Source: an uncultured Mediterraneibacter sp. (GTDB lineage: Bacteria; Bacillota; Clostridia; Lachnospirales; Lachnospiraceae). Taken from it: 64,000 nucleotides of DNA. The notes under the pieces were generated by a model that saw only the letters and a list, made by a program, of their open reading frames with translations, was not told the origin of the DNA and searched no databases. The stretch is taken from positions 15,241 through 79,240 of the forward strand of contig NZ_CAKRDI010000015.1 in the NCBI RefSeq assembly GCF_934309415.1. The letters run 5' to 3'. How positions within the stretch are numbered: the stretch's first letter is position 1; every line of letters begins with the position of its first letter. This document shows positions 58,134 to 64,000 of the stretch, in pieces. The position numbers and the translations under genes were made by a program.

Positions 58134-59615
58134 TTAAAGTGTTACACCCTGTTTGAAGATTGCCATGTCATGGAAACCGGCCTCTTCGGATTTTGATTTC
58201 TTACCGGATGCGATATCAATGACGAAATCAAGCAGCTGATCTGCAAGTTCGTCAGCCGGAGTGTCATCAACGAGGACACCACAGTTGAAGTCGATCCAGT
58301 TCTTTTTCTTCTCAGCGAGAAGATTGTTTGTAGAAATCTTTACAGTCGGTACCGGGCATGCGAATGGTGTTCCGCGTCCTGTAGTAAAGAGGACGATATG
58401 CGCACCGGATGCAGCCAGGGCAGTTGCGGCAACCAGATCATTTCCAGGTGCGCTCAAAAGGTTGAGTCCTTTTGTACAGACTGGTTCACCGTAAGCAAGG
58501 ACACCTTTGACAGGAGCAGTACCGGACTTCTGTGTACATCCAAGAGATTTGTCTTCCAGTGTGGAGATTCCACCTTTTTTATTTCCCGGAGACGGGTTCT
58601 CATAGATTGTCTGTCCGTGACGTTTGAAGTACTCTTTGAAGTCATTGATCAGAGTGACTGTCTTATCAAAAAGTGCTTCGTTTTCACAACGGTTCATAAG
58701 TAATGTTTCAGCTCCGAACATCTCAGGAACTTCTGTAAGGATCGTGGAACCGCCCATAGCGATCAAACGGTCAGAGAATCCGCCGACTGTCGGGTTCGCT
58801 GTGATGCCGGATAATCCGTCAGAACCACCACATTTCATACCGATTACAAGTTCACTGCAGCTGATCGGTTCTCTGTGGAACTGCTCTGCGTAAGCAGCAA
58901 GCTCGCGGACAACTTCAATTCCGTCTGCAATCTCATCTTCACATTCCTGTGCAACAAGGAAACGTACACGTTCCGGATCATATTCTCCGATGTATTTCTT
59001 TAACTCATCAATGTTGCTGTTCTCACAGCCAAGTCCGAGAACAAGAACACCACCGGCGTTCGGATGGTTGACCAGGTCTGCCAGAATCTGACGTGTGTGC
59101 TCCTGATCGTCGCCCATCTGGGAACATCCATATGGATGAGTAAATGCGATCACACCTTCTACATTCTCAGTTACAAAGCTCTGAGATCCTTTCTCAATCG
59201 CCTGCGCCACGTTGTTGACACATCCGACGGTCGGAACGATCCAGATCTCATTGCGGACACCGGCGCGTCCGTCCTTTCTTCTGTAACCGTTGAAGAAACG
59301 GGCTTCCTTTTCGACAAGAGGAGTTGTCTCTTTTGTATAAGTATATGTAAGAAGGTCCCCAAGTCCTGTCTTCATGTTGTGAGTATGGATCCAGGAACCT
59401 TTTGCGATATCTGTCTTCGCAACTCCGATGGAATTTCCATATTTAATAACGGCTTCACCTTCAGCGATATCAGTTAAAGCAAATTTGTGTCCCTGTGGAA
59501 TGTCTTCTGTTAATGTTACTGTCTGACCGTCGAGCTGGATCTCTGTTCCTTTCTTAAGAGGAGACAGCGCAACTGCGACTTTATCAGCAGGATGGATTTT
59601 AATAAATGGTTTCAA
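58134..59615 (-). CDS. uxaA: Altronate dehydratase
   Basis: A 493-residue protein. Residues 1-80 are the SAF domain (IKIHPADKVAVALSPLKKG). The core has HPYGCSQMGDDQEHTR and CGGSDGLSGITANPTVGGF, typical of UxaA/GarD dehydratases that use iron. It turns altronate into KDG. The only start at a workable distance from the AGGAGG site is TTG at 59615; the upstream TTG at 59648 precedes that site. It is first in the minus-strand operon. Confidence 0.92.
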   Translation of the reverse strand: MKPFIKIHPADKVAVALSPLKKGTEIQLDGQTVTLTEDIPQGHKFALTDIAEGEAVIKYGNSIGVAKTDIAKGSWIHTHNMKTGLGDLLTYTYTKETTPLVEKEARFFNGYRRKDGRAGVRNEIWIVPTVGCVNNVAQAIEKGSQSFVTENVEGVIAFTHPYGCSQMGDDQEHTRQILADLVNHPNAGGVLVLGLGCENSNIDELKKYIGEYDPERVRFLVAQECEDEIADGIEVVRELAAYAEQFHREPISCSELVIGMKCGGSDGLSGITANPTVGGFSDRLIAMGGSTILTEVPEMFGAETLLMNRCENEALFDKTVTLINDFKEYFKRHGQTIYENPSPGNKKGGISTLEDKSLGCTQKSGTAPVKGVLAYGEPVCTKGLNLLSAPGNDLVAATALAASGAHIVLFTTGRGTPFACPVPTVKISTNNLLAEKKKNWIDFNCGVLVDDTPADELADQLLDFVIDIASGKKSKSEEAGFHDMAIFKQGVTL

Positions 59616-59681
59616 AGGTTTATTGATCCTCCTTCCAATTCCTATCAATATAAACTTCTTTTATAAACGTAATGCTTAAAA

Positions 59682-59715
59682 TGTAATTACTTACAACAAT
59701 ATGTAAGAGCTTACA
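59682..59715. promoter_or_regulatory. Twin operators at the uxaA promoter
   Basis: TGTAATTACTTACA (59682-59695) and TGTAAGAGCTTACA (59702-59715) lie 20 bp apart, start to start. The second has perfect TGTAAG/CTTACA arms and the first one mismatch. Both fall on or just after the expected start of the uxaA transcript. A LacI- or GntR-type repressor is likely. Confidence 0.75.
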
Positions 59716-59718
59716 TAA

Positions 59719-59747
59719 AAGGTAAACCGAAAACCGGAAAAGGTCAA
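59719..59747 (-). promoter_or_regulatory. Promoter of the uxaA-uxaB-kdgA-kdgK operon
   Basis: On the minus strand TTGACC (59747-59742), a 17-bp spacer, TACCTT (59724-59719). The start of transcription falls in the operator at 59702-59715. Confidence 0.65.
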
Positions 59748-59832
59748 TATAAAAAATGGAAAAACAATTAATTTTGTGAAAAAGCCACAAAAACCAAGGG
59801 CAAATATTGTGAAATAATAAACGAGAAATTGT

Positions 59833-59861
59833 TTGCATTTAAGTACAAAGCGCGTTATACT
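59833..59861 (+). promoter_or_regulatory. Promoter of dctPQM-uxaC
   Basis: TTGCAT at 59833-59838, a 17-bp spacer, TATACT at 59856-59861. Confidence 0.75.
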
Positions 59862-59872
59862 TGATTTATAAA

Positions 59873-59886
59873 TGTAAGAGCTTACA
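59873..59886. promoter_or_regulatory. Operator at the dctP promoter
   Basis: TGTAAGAGCTTACA, identical to the operator at 59702 and 171 bp from it, just downstream of the TATACT box. A single repressor could bind both sites and form a loop. Confidence 0.75.
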
Positions 59887-59925
59887 CAAGAAACAGTGTA
59901 AATGCGGCGGACGAGAGAAAACTGG

Positions 59926-59940
59926 AAGAAAGCGCTCACA
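59926..59940 (+). promoter_or_regulatory. Possible cre site (CcpA)
   Basis: AAGAAAGCGCTCACA fits the catabolite-responsive consensus with one mismatch and lies in the untranslated leader of dctP, where CcpA binding would block elongation. Confidence 0.4.
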
Positions 59941-60047
59941 TATCATACATATATGTAAGATGGAATGCATTGCTTCTAGAATGTTTCTTTCTATAAAAAG
60001 AACAGACAGTCCGGTCGCCGGGGATTCAATGAATAAAGGAAAAAAGT

Positions 60048-61118
60048 ATGAGAAACAGGATTAAAAAAATTATCAGTACTGTTCTCTGTGCAGGTCTTGT
60101 TGCTGGTCTGGCAGGAGGATGCAGCGGAACAGGGGATATCAATGGGGGAAAACGAATCATTCGTGTTGCTCTGTCCCAGTCAGAGACACATCCGGAGTAT
60201 ACAGGAATGGAGAAGTTCAAAGAAGTCGTAGAGGAAAAGCTTGGAGATAAATATGAAGTTCAGATTTATCCAAACGAGCTCCTTGGTGGACAGACAAAAG
60301 CGATCGAGCTGACACAGACAGGTGCGATCGACTTCGTAGTAGCAGGTACGCCAAACCTTGAGATCTTCGCAGATGTGTATGAAGTATTCAGTATGCCATA
60401 CCTCTTTACATCAGAAGAAGCTTACTTCGCATCAATGAATGATACCGATTATATGGAAAAGGTTTATGAGTCTACAGATGATACAGGACTTCGTGTTATG
60501 ACATGGTTCAACGTTGGATCAAGAAACTTCTATGCGAAGAAACCGATCAACACACCGGATGACCTGAAAGGTCTGAAGATGCGTGTTCAGCAGAGTCCGG
60601 CCAGTGTAAAGATGGCGAATGCATTTGGCGCAGCCGCTTCTCCGATGAGTTTCGGTGAAGTATACACAGCGATCCAGCAGGGAGTTATCGACGGAGCGGA
60701 GAACAATGAGCTGGCTCTGACAGAGAACAAACACGGTGAGGTTGCCAAGTATTATTCCTATACAATGCACCAGATCATTCCTGACGTTCTGATCGCAAAC
60801 CTGAAGTTCCTTAACGGACTGAGCGATGAAGAGAAAGAGATCTTCTATGATGCGGCACAGCAGGCAACAGAGACAGAGATGGAAGCATGGGATTCTCAGG
60901 TAGAGAAAGCCAAGAAGATTGCTCAGGATGACATGGGCGTAGAATTCATTTACCCGGACATCAACCTGTTTAAAGATAAGGTAAGCAACGTACAGCAGGA
61001 GATGCTCGACGCAAACCCGGATATCCAGGATCTGTATGACCATATCCAGATGTATAACGAAAAATACGCAAACACATCAGATTCATCTGATACAGCAGAG
61101 ACAAAGGAGGCGAAGTAA
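60048..61118 (+). CDS. TRAP transporter substrate-binding lipoprotein DctP
   Basis: A 356-residue exported protein. Residues 1-25 are a lipoprotein signal with lipobox LAGGC. The mature part has VQIYPNELLGGQTKAIELTQ and LKGLKMRVQQSPASVKMANA, the latter with the conserved Arg that grips the substrate carboxylate. EVYTAIQQGVIDGAENN is a DctP signature. It would bind a uronate, given the adjacent uxaC and the opposite uxa operon. The ATG follows AAAGGAAAAA. Confidence 0.92.
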   Translation: MRNRIKKIISTVLCAGLVAGLAGGCSGTGDINGGKRIIRVALSQSETHPEYTGMEKFKEVVEEKLGDKYEVQIYPNELLGGQTKAIELTQTGAIDFVVAGTPNLEIFADVYEVFSMPYLFTSEEAYFASMNDTDYMEKVYESTDDTGLRVMTWFNVGSRNFYAKKPINTPDDLKGLKMRVQQSPASVKMANAFGAAASPMSFGEVYTAIQQGVIDGAENNELALTENKHGEVAKYYSYTMHQIIPDVLIANLKFLNGLSDEEKEIFYDAAQQATETEMEAWDSQVEKAKKIAQDDMGVEFIYPDINLFKDKVSNVQQEMLDANPDIQDLYDHIQMYNEKYANTSDSSDTAETKEAK

Positions 61119-61119
61119 G

Positions 61120-61617
61120 ATGGAAGCATTACATAAGATCAGAAAAGGTATCGATACAGTCTTAAGTTCAGCCTGTGTACTGCTGTTTGCAATGATGGTA
61201 GTCGTTGGAACATATCAGATCGTAACAAGATTCATATTCAACAAACCAAGTACTGTATCAGAAGAGCTTCTTACTTATACATTTGCATGGATGGCAATGC
61301 TTGCTTCCGCTTATGTATTCGGTAAGAGAGACCACATGAAAATGAGTTTCTTAGTAGACAAGTTTCCGGAAGGAAAGAGAAGAGTGCTTGATATCGTGAT
61401 CGAAGTACTGATCGTTTTCTTCGCAGCAGCAGTATTGATCTACGGTGGTGTTACGATCATGAATCTGACAATGACACAGAAGACAGCATCTCTTGGAGTA
61501 TCCATGGGTGTAATCTACGCAGTCATGCCGATCAGTGGAGTTCTGATTGCAGTCTACGGACTTCTTAACATTGCAGATATGTGTACAGGAAATTATGTAC
61601 AGAAAACAGAGGAATAG
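61120..61617 (+). CDS. TRAP transporter small permease DctQ
   Basis: A 165-residue protein with four membrane helices. RFIFNKPSTVSEELLTYTFA and FGKRDHMKMSFLVDKFP are DctQ landmarks. It pairs with the DctM subunit. Its ATG follows the dctP stop by one base, with GGAGG inside the end of dctP. Confidence 0.92.
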   Translation: MEALHKIRKGIDTVLSSACVLLFAMMVVVGTYQIVTRFIFNKPSTVSEELLTYTFAWMAMLASAYVFGKRDHMKMSFLVDKFPEGKRRVLDIVIEVLIVFFAAAVLIYGGVTIMNLTMTQKTASLGVSMGVIYAVMPISGVLIAVYGLLNIADMCTGNYVQKTEE

Positions 61618-61630
61618 GGGGAATTAGAAG

Positions 61631-62938
61631 ATGAATATAGCAGTATTGTCAGGATTAATTATTTTAGTCCTTCTTGTAATCATGCTGATTGCAGGAGTGC
61701 CGATCGCAGTAGCGCTTGGTGTATCTTCTGTATGTGCAATTCTTCCGGTCATGGATGTAGATGTAGCCGTTCTGACAGGATCCCAGAGAATCTTCTCCGG
61801 AATCTCCGTATTCAGTTTGCTGGCCATTCCGTTTTTCATCCTTGCAGGAAATATTATGAATAAAGGTGGTATCGCAGTCCGCCTGATCAACCTTGCGAAA
61901 CTTATCACAGGTCGTGCACCTGGAGCACTGGCTCAGACAAATGTTCTCGCCAACATGCTCTTTGGTTCCATTTCCGGTTCTGGTACAGCCGCAGCATCCG
62001 CTATGGGATCTATCATCGGACCAATCGAGAAAGAAGAAGGATATGATCCGAACTTCTCAGCAGCAGTTAATATCGCAACAGCACCGACAGGACTTCTGAT
62101 CCCTCCGAGTAACGTAATGATCACATTCTCACTTGTAAGTGGAGGAACTTCTGTAGCAGCACTTTTCATGGCAGGATATATCCCGGGAATCCTCTGGGGA
62201 CTTGCATGTATGCTCGTAATCTACGTTATTGCCAAGAAGAGAGGCTACCGCGCAAAGACAAAATTTACAGCCAAAGAAGCAGGAAATGTAATCCTTCAGG
62301 CAATCCCATGTCTGCTTCTGATCGTAATCGTTATCGGTGGAATCATCTTTGGTGTGTTCACAGCAACAGAGGGATCTGTAGTGGCAGTAGTATACAGCCT
62401 GTGTCTTTCCCTGTTTGTGTATAAATCAATCAAGATCAAAGATCTTCCGAAGATCTTCAAGGACAGTGCAGAGATGACAGGAATCATCATTTTCCTGATC
62501 GGAGTATCCAGTATCATGTCATGGGTTATGGCATTTACAAATATTCCGGCAATCGTATCTGCAGGACTTCTTGCAATCAGCAGCAACAAATATGTCATCT
62601 TCCTTCTGATCAATGTCATCCTTCTTGTAGTTGGAACATTCATGGATATGACACCGGCCTGCCTGATCTTCACACCAATCTTCCTTCCGGTATGTACAGC
62701 ACTTGGAATGAACACGATCCACTTCGGAATCATGATGATCTTCAACCTGTGTATCGGAACAATCACTCCACCGGTTGGAACAACACTCTTCGTTGGTGTT
62801 AAAGTCGGAGGAGTTAAGATCGAGACAGTATTTAAACAGCTGCTCGTATATTTTGCAGCAATCTTTATTGTACTGATGCTGGTAACATACATTCCGGCAC
62901 TCAGCCTGACACTTCCAAAACTGCTCGGATATATCTAA
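61631..62938 (+). CDS. TRAP transporter large permease DctM
   Basis: A 435-residue protein with twelve or more helices. FGSISGSGTAAASAMGSIIG and the APTGLLIPPSNVMITFSLVS block are the sodium-binding hairpin motifs of DctM, repeated later as IGTITPPVGTTLFVGVKVG. It is the sodium-driven transport channel of the TRAP system. It lies 13 bases after dctQ. Confidence 0.94.
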   Translation: MNIAVLSGLIILVLLVIMLIAGVPIAVALGVSSVCAILPVMDVDVAVLTGSQRIFSGISVFSLLAIPFFILAGNIMNKGGIAVRLINLAKLITGRAPGALAQTNVLANMLFGSISGSGTAAASAMGSIIGPIEKEEGYDPNFSAAVNIATAPTGLLIPPSNVMITFSLVSGGTSVAALFMAGYIPGILWGLACMLVIYVIAKKRGYRAKTKFTAKEAGNVILQAIPCLLLIVIVIGGIIFGVFTATEGSVVAVVYSLCLSLFVYKSIKIKDLPKIFKDSAEMTGIIIFLIGVSSIMSWVMAFTNIPAIVSAGLLAISSNKYVIFLLINVILLVVGTFMDMTPACLIFTPIFLPVCTALGMNTIHFGIMMIFNLCIGTITPPVGTTLFVGVKVGGVKIETVFKQLLVYFAAIFIVLMLVTYIPALSLTLPKLLGYI

Positions 62939-63113
62939 GGAATTGCTGAGGGACTCTGAAATATATGTAGCAGAGATTCGCAGAAAGTATGATGTGAATC
63001 TCTGTTGTAGAAGAGAAATTCCTGAAATCTGAACAGTAGTTGAAGAGGGGCGTACGCTTTGCCATGTGCGTGCGCCCTGTATATAACAAAATTTCTTAAA
63101 GGAGAGAATTATC
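62939..63113 (+). other. Gap between dctM and uxaC with one strong hairpin
   Basis: GGGCGTACGC and GCGTGCGCCC pair at 63049-63077 without a T run, so this is more likely a processing or stabilising hairpin, or a weak attenuator, than a full terminator. AAAGGAGAG before 63114 is the uxaC ribosome site. Confidence 0.55.
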
Positions 63114-64000
63114 ATGAAAGCATTTATGGATAAAGAATTTTTATTGTCTACAGAAACAGCACAGAAACTGTATCACGAGTACGCAGAAAATATGCCGATC
63201 GTAGATTATCACTGTCATATCAATCCGCAGGAAATCGCTGAGGACAGAAAATTCGAGAACATTACTCAGGTATGGCTCGGAGGCGATCATTATAAATGGC
63301 GTCAGATGCGTTCAAATGGAGTAGATGAGTATTACATCACAGGTGGAGCAAGCGACCGTGAGAAATTCCAGAAATGGGCAGAGACACTTGAGAAAGCAAT
63401 CGGAAATCCGCTGTATCACTGGAGCCATCTGGAATTGCAGAGATATTTCGGATATACAGGACATCTTTGTGGAGAGACAGCAGAAGAAGTATGGAACCTC
63501 TGCAATGCAAAACTTCAGGAAGATGGAATGTCTGTAAGAAATCTGATCCGTCAGTCCAATGTAAAACTAATCTGTACAACAGATGATCCGGTTGATTCTC
63601 TGGAGTGGCACAAAAAGATTGCTGAAGACGAGACATTTGAAATAAAAGTACTTCCTGCATGGCGCCCGGACAAGGCAATGAACCTTGAGAAACCGGAATA
63701 TGCAGATTACATGAAGACACTTTCAGAAGTGAGCGGAATCGAGATCAAAGATTTTGCATCTATGAAAGAAGCAATTATGAACAGAATGGAATTCTTCGAT
63801 TCCATGGGATGCTGCGTATCTGATCATGCACTGGAATACATTATGTATGCACCGGCATCAGAGGAAGAAGTAGATGAGATCTTCAAGAAAGCTCTTGCAG
63901 GTGGAACAATTACAAGAGAGGAAGAAATGAAATTCAAGATGGCATTCATGCAGTTTGTTGCAAGAGCTTACCACAAAAAGAACTGGGTAATGCAGATCCA
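63114..64000 (+). CDS. uxaC: Glucuronate (uronate) isomerase, N-terminal part
   Basis: About 295 residues are visible and the gene runs off the window (the family is about 465 long). MPIVDYHCHINPQEIAEDRK holds the metal-binding HxH of the amidohydrolase-like fold, ICTTDDPVDSLEWH and LPAWRPDKAMN follow, and GCCVSDHALEY is a later active-site stretch. It converts galacturonate to tagaturonate and glucuronate to fructuronate. It is the first step of the pathway whose later genes lie on the other strand. Confidence 0.95.
   Translation, partial: MKAFMDKEFLLSTETAQKLYHEYAENMPIVDYHCHINPQEIAEDRKFENITQVWLGGDHYKWRQMRSNGVDEYYITGGASDREKFQKWAETLEKAIGNPLYHWSHLELQRYFGYTGHLCGETAEEVWNLCNAKLQEDGMSVRNLIRQSNVKLICTTDDPVDSLEWHKKIAEDETFEIKVLPAWRPDKAMNLEKPEYADYMKTLSEVSGIEIKDFASMKEAIMNRMEFFDSMGCCVSDHALEYIMYAPASEEEVDEIFKKALAGGTITREEEMKFKMAFMQFVARAYHKKNWVMQI

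Overview
The window looks like a chromosomal segment of a gut Clostridia member, most likely Lachnospiraceae. I infer this from AT-rich DNA with strong AGGAGG-type ribosome sites, TTGACA/TATAAT-type promoters, a T-box leader, TPP and cobalamin riboswitches, rubredoxin-type redox proteins, sodium-coupled amino acid transporters and a TRAP/uronate catabolic cluster. The species cannot be named from sequence alone. No rRNA, tRNA, CRISPR array, prophage or intact insertion sequence was seen.

Layout. 1-5838: an amino acid permease (cut by the window edge), an iron alcohol dehydrogenase, a cupin regulator, a GABA-type aminotransferase and a 4-hydroxybutyrate dehydrogenase, together a probable GABA to 4-hydroxybutyrate module. 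6060-8396: an ECF sigma remnant, a flavin reductase-rubredoxin, a rubredoxin and a NifX-FKBP fusion. 8611-17346: DNA-deoxyinosine glycosylase, cell-wall amidase, T-box-controlled BASS transporter, CLC channel, two MATE pumps and an orphan PTS IIA. 17560-19320: QueT with a structured leader, a compact Fst/par-like type I toxin-antitoxin locus, and a gutted SNF2 helicase. 19352-28955: cytidine deaminase, glucose-6-phosphate isomerase, a cobalamin-riboswitch operon (secreted CbiK-type chelatase plus an ABC importer) and a macrodomain protein. 29345-33970: SSS, SstT and NSS transporters. 34183-38720: TPP riboswitch and thiSFGHE. 38974-46811: second NSS transporter, phosphoglucomutase, two uncharacterised genes and an acyl-CoA-synthetase-like gene. 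47052-54659: repeat-rich surface protein, GT2 plus DUF2298 pair, GGDEF-REC-HD-GYP protein and ThrH-like phosphatase. 54924-64000: hexuronate regulon with kdgK-kdgA-uxaB-uxaA facing dctPQM-uxaC. Together these import a uronate and convert it to pyruvate and glyceraldehyde 3-phosphate.

The most distinctive feature is a set of small dispersed repeats. Family B is bounded by GTTACTGTTCAC / GTGAACAGTAAC. It exists as a 143-bp three-hairpin form and a 33-bp single-palindrome form, and both forms are flanked in several places by exact 8-bp duplications, so they behave like tiny non-autonomous mobile elements. Family A (TAGAGTGTGTCTGAAAAAT ends, 164 bp when full) and family C (two copies, about 120 bp) are also scattered. 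Copies lie inside riboswitch leaders and supply the stop codons of several genes.

The second highlight is the locus at 18514-18838. A 29-residue hydrophobic Fst-like peptide gene and a 74-nt antisense RNA converge on a shared terminator. They carry a direct repeat that would let the RNA pair over the toxin start codon, and the toxin ribosome site can be hidden in a 5' stem.
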